Shown: positions 22,801 to 36,490, counted from the stretch's first letter. The stretch: 64,000 nucleotides of DNA from Lepisosteus oculatus (GCF_040954835.1 NC_090697.1:4972501-5036500); one strand, 5' to 3'. Notes: generated from the sequence alone by a model not told the origin. Made by a program: numbers and translations.

Positions 22801-24125
22801 AGTACCCTACAATAAAACTTCTACTCTGAAATAGCTATACAAGTAAAGTCAGGGAAAATGGTTTGTTTAATGTCAGGTTCTGAGGTTCTGATGGGTTTAC
22901 CTCTCACATTCTAGGGCAAAACATCAACAGGACATAAACTGCCCCCAATGTTTCCTATGGGTAATGGGAAACGTAGTGCCATTGTGTGAACAGCAGTGCT
23001 GCTCCCTTCCTATTGTGAATACAGCTGTGCGCTTTTTTCTAAGAAAGATTTTTTCGGGGTATACAAAAAGGTGAAGGCTTTTTTTAGAGCGTGTGTGGGC
23101 GCAGGCAGAGTGTTCTCTGGGGAAAACAGCGTGGGCTCGCACTACTGACTTGATTATGAAGGAGGCTGTCTGCGGTAAGAAAAGCCTCACTTTTCGGTTA
23201 CAAAAAGGATCAACACCTACAGATCTAACCGCTTGACAGTGTTTAAACAATGTGATGCAAAGACACGAGATGTGTGCTGGGGCCGGAGCAGCCTGAGGAA
23301 GTTTACCGCAATGAGTAGCTCACATTTAAGATATCCAACAAACATTTCACGAGGAAGTAAATCCGATTGCCGGTTTCTGAGTTCAGGTTTTTGGTGATAA
23401 GCATAACAGCAATGAAATGCTTCAAAGTTTGGAGTTTGGACTATGTAACAGATTATTGAGGGAATTAAGAAATGCAAAACAAACTCAATTTAACACAAGA
23501 ATTGCTATGAATTCTTAATCCTAACGATGCATCTTCTAATGATGCATCATAATCCTTAATCTTAAAAAAGGGTTTCTTAATATTAATTAAGAATGTCAAA
23601 ACCTGAAGTTGATTCCTAAAATAAGCCTCTCAGCAGAGAAGTAAAATTGTTTATCAGGAAACAAGCTTCCACTCCAGGTCAGCTTCCGTAGATTTCACAT
23701 GGCAGTTAAAACACCAGGAAAAACATGCCTTGGGTATGTTTTTTCATCTTGGACTTTGCTATCTGGGGTTCCCCTACACGCAGATTAACTCAATGGGCAG
23801 CACCGGTGAGACTAACAAGTTCGATTCTGGATCACACAAATCTTTATCTTCCTCTTCATAGGCACATCAAACACCTGGTCAAAGCAGAGAATCTGGCTGA
23901 GCATGAAACAGGATGATCTTGGAATCTTTGTGTGTTCTTTGCATCTAAAAGGTGAAAAGCCCTGTCAGAAGCGCTAATTGATGCAGTGATCTCTCAGTTC
24001 TCAGTCTCCTTCGTATTCAGGTGAGCTGCAGTGGTGTGGCAGCTGAAGTAGTAATTGAGTGTCTGATGTCAGTGGGTATAATTGCAATGACTGTCGATAA
24101 TATGTAACATGAAGCAGAATCTGCT
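22801..24125. other. Intergenic spacer, no gene seen
   Basis: No family recognised. A weak tRNA-like patch at 23785-23835 (GTTCGATTCTGG) could be an old SINE. Confidence 0.45.
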
Positions 24126-24465
24126 CTTTGCCATCACAATTCCATCCATGCATCTGTTTTCTAACCTCTTTATTCAATTCAAGGTCGGGGGTGAGCCCAG
24201 ACAAGTAATGGGTGCAAAGCAAGATACACCCTGGACAGGACACCAGTCCATCGCAGGGCACACACAGACATTCAGGCCGAATTGCCCAGAAGTTAATTTA
24301 ATTTCCAGTATGTCTTTGAGCTGTGGGAGAAACCCAGAGTTCCCAGCACAAACCCACACAAACACAGGGAGAACATGCAAACTCCACGCACACAGCGCCC
24401 TAGGAATTGAACCCAGGGCCCCAGAGCAGTGAGGTAGCAGTGCTTACCACTGTCCCACCATACTC
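24126..24465 (-). repeat. L2-like LINE tail, near-complete copy
   Basis: Contains TACACCCTGGACAGGACACC, AGGGAGAACATGCAAACTCC and GAATTGAACCCAGGGCCCCA, the full set of family blocks in reverse orientation. Confidence 0.8.
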
Positions 24466-25071
24466 ACTTCATTTTACTGTAATGAAATATTACCCACTTA
24501 TATTCGATATTGTTTCAAAAATCTAATAAAATGCCAAATCAAGTGCCTTCTTGCAATTAACCTTTAACACAGACACTAATTGATAGAGCAGGTTTAAGAA
24601 CAGAACATTTTATTTGAAGGTTCCTTCATTGGACGGCAGACTCGCTTTTCCACTCCACCCAGATTTTCCTCTGTTTTGGTATTCAATGACAATTCTAGAT
24701 GGTTCCTTTGTGGTAAGTTGAACGAAGAGCTTGCAATGCAATGCAGGAAGCAAAAGGTTTCACAGACGTCAATCTGCCAGGTTGAAGGCTGTGTGGTTTG
24801 CTGTTAGCTGAATGTTTTTTTGCTTTTTTATCACATAACCTATTCAAATCAGAGGTTATAGTTTATTTTTATCTGGGGGGGGGGGGGTGTTTAGTAGGTC
24901 TGGAACGCTTCTCCCTCCTGTCTGTGATGCACGAGCTCTGCACCACTTCGCTGATAGCAATCTGGTGCAAACTTCTGTGTGTTCAAGATGTATTCCCCAT
25001 TACAATCAAAAAAGGGATGAAGAAGATGTTTTATTTCAGGAACACCTTAAACACCTTTATCCCTTACCGGG

Positions 25072-25330
25072 TCGGGGGGGCAGCCAGAGCCTATCCCAAC
25101 AAGTAAGAAAGGTGGGATACATCCCGGATAGGATGCCAGTCCATCCCAGGACAGACACAGACATGCTCACATCTAGGGCCAATTTTCCCAATTCGTCAGT
25201 TAACCCTCCAGGATGTCTCTGGACTGCGGGAGGAAACCCCCGTGAACACAGTGGGAACATGCAGACTCCACACAGGCAGCACCCCTAGGTCAAGAATTGA
25301 ACCTGGGGCCCCAGCACTGTGTGCCACCCA
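25072..25330 (-). repeat. L2-like LINE tail
   Basis: Contains GATAGGATGCCAGTCCATCC, GGACTGCGGGAGGAAACCCC and GAATTGAACCTGGGGCCCCA. Same orientation as the copy at 24126-24465. Confidence 0.78.
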
Positions 25331-27590
25331 AATCGTCTTCGTGGTTTGTCTGAATAATGTTTAATTTTGCTAACTGTCAAAAGTACGTCAGTCTAAATCA
25401 CATATTTGTGTGATTTTGGTGCCGACTGAGTTCAAAATTCAATTGAAACAAATAAAAAGAAGCTTTGTGGGCCTTTTTGGTTATAAACACAAGACCAATT
25501 GAGTCCGAAAGAGAGTTCTGATTTAAGCACCATAAGCCTAAATGTGATAAAAATCATTGACCTGGGTATTCAAAGAATGTCCACTGCTCCAGTATGAATC
25601 CAAAGCTGCTATTTAAAATAAACCAGAAACCAGAAGATTTGGAGCATTGTTTCTTTTAATGCAAATATTCTAGTAGTGATTCACCACGCTATTGTACAGT
25701 TGTTGCTTCTAGAAGGAATCCAATTATTTTTTAATCCCTCATTAACTCTGCCTACATACAAAACCAGATCTTAAACCTCTTTTATTATATAATTGTTCAC
25801 TTCCCTTCTTACAATGTCCGAACATTATTACGGAGTAACTTTGCTCTTTGAGTTTGGAGTGTCAATCAACTTTGCAATGTAACACTCTTGACTGACTGGT
25901 CTACAGTTTCTTCACAGTAGGACTGGAAAGGATGTATCATGATTAGAGTAAAAGTGATTATCAGGCAGAGTGCTTACACACCTAACATTATTTTAGAAGT
26001 GGATAGTCATACCTAACTGACTAGAATTCTTTGCAGACCAATTGATAATACTAAAACAAAGACACACAAAAAATAATTCAACAATTAAAAGATGCTGGTA
26101 CCCAAAATGTCATATGTACTTTCATTCAGAAGTGGTTTACAAAAAGGAACAACTGTATTTGAGGGTGTATAGCCATGGATTGGGCACATGTAGGTATTGC
26201 TGCACCTCAGGGATCAATTCTTGTCCCATTGATCAATATCTGTGATTTTGTATCTGACATAGCTGTCTAATTCAGTTTTCAAGAGATAAAAATCAAACAC
26301 AGAAATTCATTTCAGACAGAAAGCAAGAAATATTTCTGTACACAAAGTGTCGAGTGCATCAGAAATCGACTCCCTACATATGAGGTTAAGACCGAAACTC
26401 TGGGCTGTGTCAAGGAATTTTAGATTAATTTAGCTACTAATCTGCCAAATGAACAACATGGGCTTCTTGTTTGCAATCTTCCTTGTTCTTATAAGATGTT
26501 CACAGCAGTATTACAGGTTTCATAATTAAATACTGATATGTATTGATACACCTATAGATGACTATAAAGTGTCTCGAAGAGATCAGCTACAGTGAGTAAC
26601 AACTGGCAGTGTAAACATTTCGAGAATCACAGCAGAGGGGATGTTTGTTGAGATGCAGGGGGTCCGGATTTAGTGATCAAAGCAATTGTAAAGTTCACCT
26701 TGGTTTAGTTAAGTTCTGGGTAAATGATAAAGTGTCAATCAACAGTCCAGAAAGTCATCATATAAGATCAGATCAAGTCCGAGAAAGAGAACAGGGGGAA
26801 GGATAGACAACAAGAGAGAAGAGACCGCAGGAGAGAGGTCTTTGTTTGAAAGCATCCGAAAAAGACCTGATTGGAGCTAAGTATTTGAATCTTGCTAAGA
26901 GAGCTTTCTATTCTGTCGTTTTTAGGGAACGTGGGCGTCGTGAGTCGAGAATACCTCGGTTAAAAACAGCCTTTCCTGCCTGGGGGTGCACTTTCAGCCC
27001 AGGGAGATCCCACTTGTTTTGTGTCATCCGGGTTTACAGAGGGAGAGATTTAGCTGCAGATTGTGATCTATTCAGTTTAGAAAGCAGCTGATTTCTGATC
27101 CTGGCCTGTGAAGGCATCGAGAAGTAGATACTTGGTAAGAGTCTGGGGTTTTCTGGGTGGACAGAACACCAGGCCTCTGGGACCCCTTGTCTGTACATGC
27201 TGTATACATGCAGAAACCTTTGTGTGGTATGTTTAGATTGTGTGCAGTGTTTGCATTGTCACCGTTAATAAATACCTGTTCAACCAAGTATGCCTGAATT
27301 ATTACTTTTTTCACCAAAAAACTGTGCCAGAGAATAAAGAATTCATGTGCCTCTAATTATACCGACAGTTTGGGTACAGTTCTGGAGAAATCACTGAAAA
27401 GCAGGGGGTTATGATGATTTATTTTAGTTATGGACCAAGCCGCTCAGTCAGTTCCTGTTTTCACCATTGTCTTAACCCTCCCCCCTTGTCACAATATCCC
27501 ACACCATCCCTACAGTTGTGGAGGTCCGGGATTGTGATTTTAAATCCCACTCTTCCTGCTTCCAATCGGATGAGCACATTGGGCAATCAG
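25331..27590. other. Intergenic spacer with a LINE-tail scrap
   Basis: No gene seen. At 26401-26530 the sequence TTTAGCTACTAATCTGCCAA matches 48130-48165 and resembles the 3' end of a CR1/L2-type LINE. The rest is unassigned. Confidence 0.45.
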
Positions 27591-27599
27591 GCTCATCTA

Positions 27600-28050
27600 T
27601 TGCGCCGTGCCGTGATTGCTCTGCTCCGGTCCCTGACGTGCAGGAACCGTAGTGAAAGGCAAGCCGAGCTCCAAGCGCAGGGCCTCGCTGGGACACGGAG
27701 GAAGACACCTGCGGCTCAGGGGGCGAAGCGATCGGGCGGAGAAGAGAGAATTCCCCGCCGACTGAGCGCTCCTGCAGCGATGAAATAAGGAAGAGAACCT
27801 GAGCATGAGCTCGGCGTCGGAGCGCTGAACAGGCAGGGAGTTCACCTTAAACAAGGAGCTCAGTTGGATGATCGGGGTGCGCCTGATTAATAACTTAACG
27901 AAGGCCGGGAGCAAATCTGCCCGGGGCTTACGCGGGGGGCCCGAGTCCCCGCGCGAACGCGTTGGTTGTCGGGGGCAACACCGGGACCCGAGCCGCTCCG
28001 AACCCGGGTGTAACCGTGACAACGCGGCGAGAACGACACGTGACAGGGGA
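27600..28050. promoter_or_regulatory. CpG-dense patch (candidate island)
   Basis: Against AT-rich flanks this stretch is dense in CpG (for example GCGCGAACGCGTTGG and GGGCGAAGCGATCGGGCGG). No coding exon with family similarity is visible. It could be a distal ZC3H12D promoter, a non-coding RNA promoter, or a GC-rich repeat; I cannot decide from sequence alone. Confidence 0.4.
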
Positions 28051-28105
28051 GCAAGCAACAGGTCTGTTCCCTGCTGAAAAGAGGAGAAAGCAAGCACAGC
28101 GTTTT
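28050..28105 (-). repeat. Interspersed repeat A, truncated copy
   Basis: GGAGCAAGCAACAGGTCTGT followed by TCCCTGCTGAAAAGAGGAGA matches the start of repeat A. Weak but collinear. Confidence 0.45.
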
Positions 28106-28109
28106 TAAC

Positions 28110-30421
28110 AGTAGGCACAGTAGGTCTCTCTCGATTTGCAGCTTCTTGCGAACGAGGAGAGGAGAGGCTTCAACGTGTCCAATTAAGACAATCATAAATT
28201 CAGCCAGGTATTGAGTTGCTCAGGCGGAAGGAGAGCCATGAGCCTTCGAGCCCTCCTGGACTGCAGCTGTGCCCCCTGACATACCAGCTTTGCCACGAGT
28301 GCTTCAGTGTTTCTGTCATGTGCAGTGTCGACTGCCTTGATTATTTAAATTACCTTCAGCCAAGTAGCGTCAGAGGTCAGGGTTACTGAAGGGCTGCCCG
28401 ACTATCACCACACTTCGAAAACAAATACACAGGCGCCTTTACTGCAAAACTCTGGAAACGCAGGCACATTACATCAGAGAGAGAGAGTAACGCTGAATAT
28501 TTGCATAATGCTCTTCACTGAAGGGCCCCTAAACTCTCTACAGAAGGAAGGAGCCTCATTCATCCAGCACTGCAGTGCGGGACTCCCTTTGGTACGACTG
28601 CAGCCATTGTGCACCACAGCAGATCGGAGGGAGACCAGCTGCTGGCTGACGTGAGGAAAAGAGAGTGCACCACCTTAAGATTCTGTGCTTTTCCATATGG
28701 AGCGACATCGGACTTTCACATAGCCCTCACCAAGTCCTAAGAGCAGTTAAATCCAATTTCATGTCATCACACGGATGTTGTAGAATTGTACGGGATCCTA
28801 TCCAATCGGATTAAGGCAGCACATTAGGAATGCCGGCCTTTACGCCCCTCCACTTAATGGCAATGGGAACTGTGGTCCAGGGGGAAGACGGCTCCACCCA
28901 CTTACTCAGTTTGGTAAATGAATCAGATCCACATGGATCAGTTTGCTTCCTCGTCCTGTGGCGTTCTGTGAATGATCCTCCCATGCATGCCCAGAGACAC
29001 CAATTCTTGCGTGTGAAAAGTGCACACTGAAGGGAAATGTCTTTCTGGATATGAAAAACAGGATGTTTATTTCAAACACTGTCTCGTGAAAATAGCTGCC
29101 ATGCTATATATGGCTGTCTGACAAACATGCACATTTGAATCATTGCTGTCCATCTGTTCGTGATGTAGCTGTTTTTTCATTCAGATATGCATGACTACAA
29201 GCACTCTTTCATACCTTCAAAACTGGATAGACCGGTTCTGAGCACGAGAAAGCTCATTCATGCCACTCTCTTGCAAAAGACCAGTGGAACTCTATAACTT
29301 GTGAATTTGTGGGAGTATTGCAAGGTGATTATCAGTAGCAAAAACCACAATTTGCATATTCCAGCAGTATCGTGCTCGTTTTGGGTTTTCTGGAGATAAA
29401 ACAATGACAGCAATTTGGAACATGAAAAGAAGTTGCCAGTAAGACATTCAGCATCACTCTTGGCTGATGATATCACTGAGCTAGATTGCTCTGAAGCCTG
29501 CAGAAATCAGTTTGCTTTAAAATACAGGAAAATATGAATGGAAAAGGAGTCAGGAGAGCTACTCCCATTACGATGGTGCTTTCAAATACACTGAAAGAAC
29601 GCGTTGTTACATTTTGTGTGTATCGTGTTTTGTATTGTGTTATATTCACTTTCATTGGCTATTATTTGTCATGCTAGCTTAGTACATAAGGAAACAGCGG
29701 CCCCTGAGAACACGTTCGACATTTGGATGGAATAAAGCAATACAGAGACGTACAGCTGCTTGGTTTTATTGTTTCCTCAGCTGAGCCACTTCCTCCATAA
29801 ACCTCAAATCAATCACTACTGTATAAGAACAATAACAACAAAAACAGAACCAACAGGATAACATGGTAAACAAAATAATAATCAGAGGGACGCTGACTAT
29901 TACAAAAATGATATATTTTTATTATGTGTTTAAGGTATACTGCATGTGTTGCTCCTTTAAAGTTAAGTAGCATCTGGCACTGGGGCAAATTCCCATAAAC
30001 TTTTGTTGACATAGCAATAAAGTATTGAATCTTGAATTGTAATATTTTAAAAAATCAATCTTATCCAGAGACAGAATTTCTCTACCTTGGACTTAAACCA
30101 CTAAAAGCACAACGACCGTGCATGAAGGCTGTGTTATTGTGTTGAGTTATTGTGCGATTGCAGCCACTGAAGCCCCCAGGCCTGTTGAAACCGAACACGG
30201 TGATTGGATGTGGGCTCTGCATTGAGCTTTGAGGTCTTTTGTAAAGGCTTGTTAACAGGAAAACCTGTCGGATGTTCAAAAGCTTAAATTTTTCAGAATT
30301 TCTTTAGATTTTTGAGAGCGCAACAGCTTTCTAATAAATAAGGGATCTACAGTATGTAGTTTGAAAACCGTCTCCCTATACTTGTGGGGCTCTGTGCGCC
30401 ATTTCAAAAGTGAGGACAAAT
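28110..30421. other. Intergenic spacer, no gene seen
   Basis: No exon or known family. TAGCAATAAAGTATTGAATCTTGAATTG near 30010-30040 resembles an old LINE tail. Confidence 0.45.
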
Positions 30422-30433
30422 CTCAGGACAATT

Positions 30434-30810
30434 TTTTTTTTTATTTATTTTTATAAAATAAACTTTATTCCGAAAAAAAAAACATCTCAAAAGGAAAACA
30501 TCTCACACAATAAAACTCCACAAGTTAAAACAACGGCGGAACGGCGGTGATTGTCCGTTATCAATCCTTGCAAGGGTGGGCGGATTTGCGCTATTATGAG
30601 TGTCCCTCCAAACCCTACCGCTTGCTGTAACCCATTAATCCCTGTACAGGGTCCATAGGCCTTTCCAGTGCTCCTTTGCCGTGGGGAAACCCCATTTAGC
30701 AACATCGCGCTTCATCCTCCTCCTGAGGTCCGCCAGGATCCTCTCTTCCAGCTCCCTCGCTCCCCACTTGTTGTTGTGCCGGATGAGATTGTTCCTTGCG
30801 TCCCACAGGC
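30434..30810 (-). mobile_element. 5'-truncated L1/Tx1-like LINE, 3' end with poly(A)
   Basis: On the minus strand the first 150 bases translate LWDARNNLIRHNNKWGAREL then EERILADLRRRMKRDVAKWG, ending GLWTLYRD and a stop, the end of a non-LTR reverse transcriptase ORF. A 3' UTR, an AATAAA and an A-rich tail (T-rich on the plus strand at 30431-30480) follow. The 12-bp CTCAGGACAATT stands at both edges (30422-30433 and 30811-30822), a perfect target-site duplication. Confidence 0.82.
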
Positions 30811-30886
30811 CTCAGGACAATTGCCTTACTTCCTGGCCTTGTCCCCACTAATTCTGCCTCTCAGGATCCCCACCACACCTCATATT

Positions 30887-31165
30887 GGCGGAGGCTCTGT
30901 GGCTAAGGATCTGCACCTGTGGCTGGAAGGCTGCTGGTTCAAATCCCGCGGCTGGCAGAGGAATCCTACTCCTTTGGGCCCCTGAGCAAGGCCCTTCACC
31001 CCAACTGCTCCAGGGGCGCTGTATAAATGGCTGACCCTGCGCTCTGACCCCCAGCTTCTCTCCCTGTCTGTGTGTCTCATGGAGAGCAGGCTGGGGTATG
31101 CAAAAAGACAAATTCCTAATACAAGAAATTGTATGTGGCTAATAAAGTGATCTGATCTGATCTTG
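30887..31165 (+). repeat. tRNA-derived SINE (family B), copy 2
   Basis: GGCTCTGTGGCTAAGGATCT, B box GGTTCAAATCC, the GGGCCCCTGAGCAAGGCCCT body and an AATAAAGTGATCTGATCTGA end with a short GATCT repeat. Confidence 0.82.
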
Positions 31166-33300
31166 TTTTTATGGGTAGGCTGTCCATCCCTCAGCCAAGC
31201 TTGTCAATGACCAAACAGACCAAATATCTCAGATTGATCTGTCACTGAAATTGTCAACACTCTAAGTAATTATCGTTATTATTATGTGTTTGGACGGCAG
31301 ATACCCTCAACCAAGGTGGCTTGCAGGCACCGACAGTCAATGCAGTGGACTTTTTTAAATCAACAGTGAAACACGAACCAAAGGGCGTTTATGGAAACTA
31401 AGGGGAAGTGCCTGTAAATCTTAGCAAGGGAGGCACTTCTTTACACAAAGGGGTGCAAGGGTCTGCAACAAGATGGCAAACCATGTTGCCGATGCCGATA
31501 CTCTGGCTTCTTTGATGAAGATGAGATTGTTGTATTAATTAGCAATTGAATAACAGAATCAGGTGGATTGGCTAAATGCAGTAATGAGACGTGCATGTAA
31601 GAACGAGACAAGGTTGCTGAAACCCCTAGGTTGGTCTGTGTTCTCGTTTATTTTAAATCTAGGACATCATTAGATCTGCATGACAGTCTTATTATATGAA
31701 CATGACCTGATTAATTATCAGGTTGTTGCTGACCTGTTGCTGGAAATTTAAAAAAAAGTATTGCCATTGTTGTGACAGAATTGGAAATTGAAAATCAGTT
31801 CCAGAAAAGGTTTAGGGCCCTGGGGCTCTTGTCTTTCTTGGAATATTCTGTTGCTCGCAATGAGTAATGCTGTTTCCAGGCCTAAAAGATACTACGGCCG
31901 AACATGAAAGAGCCTGCTATTTAGCAATAGAAATGACTGTTCCGTTGTTGATGCTGTCTTTGAATGTGCTGATCACCATTTCGTCATCTTCGCTGTAACT
32001 GCAGCAAAAAAGCTGACGATTGGGAATTCAGTTCAAAAGGCTTCATTCATCCCCAGGGGAGCAACATAAGAGCAAAAGTCTAGAGGAGAGAACCAGACCG
32101 TCTCTTCCTGTGATCTCAGCAGGTAGCGCAGGTGGTCAGGTGAGGCTCGTCCCAGGAGAATCCAAGGTGCAGAGTTGTCAGACGCCGGGCCCTTCCTGTT
32201 GGTTCTGCTCCACAGGACCATGGACTGATTGCGGTTTCTCCCGCTCTGCTTGTCAGTGAGAGTTCAGCACTTCACATTTCGGGCAGCATCGAAAGAACAG
32301 CAGGAAGAGAGCCCTGGCACCTGCTTCACCACCCATCTCCCATCTCCCAGCCTTTATTCAGTCGCCACACAGCTGCTGCTGGGGCAAGCCCTTTAGAAGC
32401 GGGTCAGGACCCTCAGGGCAGCACTGACGTGCTGTCCTGTGCCACTGACGGCAGGCCAGCATGTGCTAATATACACAGTAACCTGTGGGAAAGTTTTACG
32501 TAATGCACAGAAGGTAGATAAGATCATTAATTCTAACATTAAAAAAACGTGCAAACTAAAAGCTTACTAAATGTTTTCAAAGCCCTTGTCATGCCCGTGA
32601 CTCTTCTGACAAGTCTGCCGCACAGCACAATAACATTTTTCCCGCCCCTCTTCATCCCAGACAGTTCCCTTCCACATAGTGGTAGCTGAACCGGTTCTTG
32701 GACTAGGTCTGGATCACTGTGGGTTTGCTAGGACCCTCTTTCGATACATACTGTAACAAGTATTCCTGCCCAGAGCTCACAAACCACAAGAACACGGTGA
32801 GGGTTACAAACGATTTGGAATTTCCCCAGTTTCTAATAACTGGTAGAAATTACTAAGTGGCATAGTATGACTAATCTCTTCAGGAATCATGGGATTCTAT
32901 ACCATCTGGACCTGCTGACTGATTTGTTTAAGTTTTTTTGTACAATACCTCAGTTTATGCTATTTCCATGTTTTCAGCGCTCACTTCTGGACGTCATCTT
33001 CACAATCTGTTGTGGTCGTATTTGTGACATCGTTGTCAGTAAAGTTGGCAATGAACGAGTGAATTCCTTTTCATCACGCTCTTTTTTGCTGTCTTCTACT
33101 TGTTCCAATTTCTTTTTTCAAAGCCGATTCTGTTTCCTGTATTTTACTTGGTAACACTTCCTCACAGAGACGCCAAAACATAACTGGACTATATTTCTTA
33201 ATTCTTTATTCTTTTTTAAATCACCTGGCTTTTACTTATGTATGTGTTACATAAGAAATAATTTAATTAAATGTAAAAGCCAGATGTATATTTACCCTTT
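31166..33300. other. Intergenic spacer, no gene seen
   Basis: No coding exon or clear repeat. A degenerate common repeat may lie at 31270-31340. Confidence 0.45.
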
Positions 33301-34110
33301 TTATGCCTCGGCCTGGCCATTCCTAACAGTTTTCAGGGGTTCTTGAATTATTTCTTCTTTCTTCTCTATTTTTCTTTGGCAGAATCTACTGCCTCCTTGA
33401 AATTCCTGTGTTATATTCCAGTTTCTGTCCCACAGTTTTCTCTTCTCAGATTTGCCCTGTGTTTCTGAGTGTCTCTGCCCCCACAGAGGTGGAATCGGTG
33501 TAGGGCCGCAGAGATGGCTGCCCTCGGACAGGTTCTCCAATCTCATGGAACTGGTGGGAGTATCGTCAGGGGGGGTCATGGGGTTCTCGGTCACGTCTCA
33601 GACTGAGGTCCTTCTTGCCCAGTTGCTCAGTTTGGGAGGATGGACTGCCCTTGCAGGAGTCTGGGTGATTCCAAATTCATTCAATTTCCTAATATAGGAC
33701 CCTACTGTGATCCTGGGAACTTCCATCACCCTAGATATGTTTTTGTAGCCCTCCTCAGATCTGTGCCTCCTCACAATTCTATCACAGAGTCGTACGGGCA
33801 GCTCCTTGGTCTACATTGGAAGGTTTCTGCTCTGACACACGCTGTCTACTGAGGGACCTTATACAGACAGGTGTGTTTCTTCAGAAATCATGGCCACCAT
33901 TTGACCTGACCACAGGGCCAGTCCATTCAGGTTTTAGTGTGGTCTGACAAGGAAATAAGACGTACCTGGGTTCAATTTGGAGTGTCATAGAAAACAGGGT
34001 GAATACTTCAACTACAAAAAATCGAATCAAAGTATTTCAGTGTTTTCTTTTGAATGACATGAGAAAAATGTCTGGATTTTTACATTATAGAGTCATTTTT
34101 GTGACAGAAT
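33300..34110 (-). mobile_element. Tc1/mariner-like transposon relic
   Basis: The minus strand from about 33790 encodes the DNA-binding part of a Tc1 transposase: DRIVRRHRSEEGYKNISRVM, TVGSYIRKLNEFG, then PPKLSNWARRTSV and an in-frame stop. Downstream of the stop VTENPMT continues, with the frame degenerate after that. The catalytic half is not recognisable. Inactive. Confidence 0.75.
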
Positions 34111-36490
34111 ATCCCTTATAAATCTATTTCTATTTGAGTTTGCAACGTAACAAATGGAGAAAAAAATCTAACGAGGGTGAATTAAAATGACATTCAGTAT
34201 GTTCTCAGTCTCTGACTTTCACTTCAACTCTCACATTTGTTTTCCCTGCTTATCTCTTCATCAGTTGTCTGGTCTCTCCACTACGTAAATGATCCTATCT
34301 GTTTTTTGGTGTGCTTCGTTGTTTGTAATATTTAATTTCCTTAGGATTTCCTTAGTTTTTGTAAATGTATAACATTCCTGTACGTATTCAAACTTTCTAG
34401 TGCTCTGTATGTTCAATCTTTCTACCAGTCCTTTGTCATTGTTTTGTTGTGAGAGTACCTCAATTTCTCCCCGCCTGGGTTTTAACTGGTGACATATCTA
34501 CTGTGATTTCACTTTAACTTACTGCCTCCTGACTGTGAAAAGGCGCTTCTGAAAATAAAAGTTGCTGAAGTCAGAGTAACCCTGGCTCTGAAACCGGCAG
34601 GGACGCCGTGTGGCATGTGAGCAGGTCAGGATGAAAGACCAGCTCCCCCGACAGACAGCGTCTGGCAGCCACTAACATTCAAGCATGAATAAAACTGAGA
34701 AGTCCCTAAAAGAAGGGGTCAGGAAAATCAAAGACAGGAGGTTTGTTATTAAAAGCACATTACGCACAATGTTATCAACAGAAGATTGCATTGTTATGAA
34801 CAGGACAATGCATCAGGCATCAAGTCATAATAGACTTCATGTATTTAATGCTTTGCATATGAATATTACGGCAGACCTAGAGAAGGAAAGCTAGTGTTAA
34901 CTATCCTAGAAAGCTATCGCAGCATTACTGAGATAGTCAACTGAGAGCCTCACCAAACCTGCCCTTTTCTGAAGGGCCGAGAAGCCTCCACATCCTCGTA
35001 AGAGAGTCAGATACTGGCAACAGAATCGGCCTCATTCATTGGGAATTTGGGATCTGTTCACAAATCTGATTTGAATCTGAATCCAGTTACATCATTCCAT
35101 CCAAACGCTACACACTGAGTCATTTTTAAAATAACCTTTCATAAGTTTTCACCACTTTTCACATCATTTTTATTAAAAAAACAATACAAGGATAATTATT
35201 GTCAATATCTACATGCTAATTTAAAAATGCATAATATTTGTAAGCATTTCAGTGGCCTTCTACTGAGCAGCTGTCTGTTCTCAGTCTAACCCTGCGCCCT
35301 GTGCTCCTGTGACAGGCACCAGATTGTGGCAGATCTCTCCCTCTCCAGGACTCTGCACTGTATCACTCATGACATCATATACCGTACCATCACACTCACT
35401 CACACAAGTGAATAAGGGTGATTTCTTGAAAATCAGTAATGGTGCCATCCTTCTAAAAAAAAACTAAAAAACTGTGAGAATGTTTCTTACATTTGTGGCC
35501 AGATATATTTATATGAGTAACTCCTCCCACTGCATTCATAAATGGCTTGTGTTTAACTCATTAAAGTTGTTGAATTTATTAAGATAGACCCTGTGGATTA
35601 ATAATGCACAATGGTCAGCTTTATCATATCATACTTAATAGATTCCAAAATTACTGTAGACACTGTCTCCACGTTCTCTGGAACATCTGGAATACCTGAT
35701 TTACTGGAAACTGAAGCTGACTCCATTGCTTGTTTGTAATAGGTGCTGTAATAGAACCAGAATTGGCTATTTTTATTTGGTTCATATTGATGTGCGCTCT
35801 GGGGTGTACTAGTTATACAAATATTTATAACGACATAGTCATTGAATGTTCTGCACTGCTCAGGCAATACAGGCCAATAACCTGGGTCAAACAATGTTGG
35901 CACACAGATGGCACACTTACTGAATGAACTGACTATATGTACAGACCTATGCAGGTTGTAGAGCTCCATCTCAGTAAGACTAAGGGCCAATGTTTATAGA
36001 AATGTTGGCCATAAGATCTTTTAAGCTTAACCCACTGGTCTAGGTAGCCACCTGGCCACAGGAGGAGAATGAGGTTTCTCATGCAGAGTGAGCAGTTGAT
36101 CCAGCGGTAGCTGCAAATTCAGAGACCGGATTAGAGGAGGCACGCAGATAGACAAGTCCAGGGAAGGAGAAAGTATCCATAAACTATTCATAGCTTTTCA
36201 GGAAGTGACATCATGGAGTACTGGACAAAATCATGGCCCTTGGTTTGAGCTGCCATCAACAAGCGCAAAGTGGTCCACACTGGTCATAGGAACATACACA
36301 GTCCATATCATACGGGCGCTTCTGAACTGCAGGATGGTCCATACTGAAGGGGGGACTGGCTGTTTATAGAGATTCTTCTGTGTCATCATGAAGACAATGT
36401 GGGAAAGCAGAATGCTTGGGCACACAGCAAAAAGTGTCCGATTGAGATCCAGGGAGGCTGTGTTTAAATTCTAGTGCTAGTTCTAAAGGG
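34111..36490. other. Intergenic spacer, no gene seen
   Basis: AT-rich. The 130-residue antisense frame at 35598-35990 has no known relatives and no gene context. Confidence 0.45.

Noticed and set aside
22305-22802. 165-residue open frame with repeated HHRADTQTDTPW-type units
   Set aside because: It is the translation of the 50-bp minisatellite, with no family, start context or splice signals.
23780-23840. Possible tRNA-like SINE head
   Set aside because: Only a weak B box (GTTCGATTCTGG) and no second copy in the window; not enough to call.
35598-35990. 130-residue minus-strand open frame
   Set aside because: No recognisable family, promoter or splice signals; chance frames of this size are expected in 64 kb.
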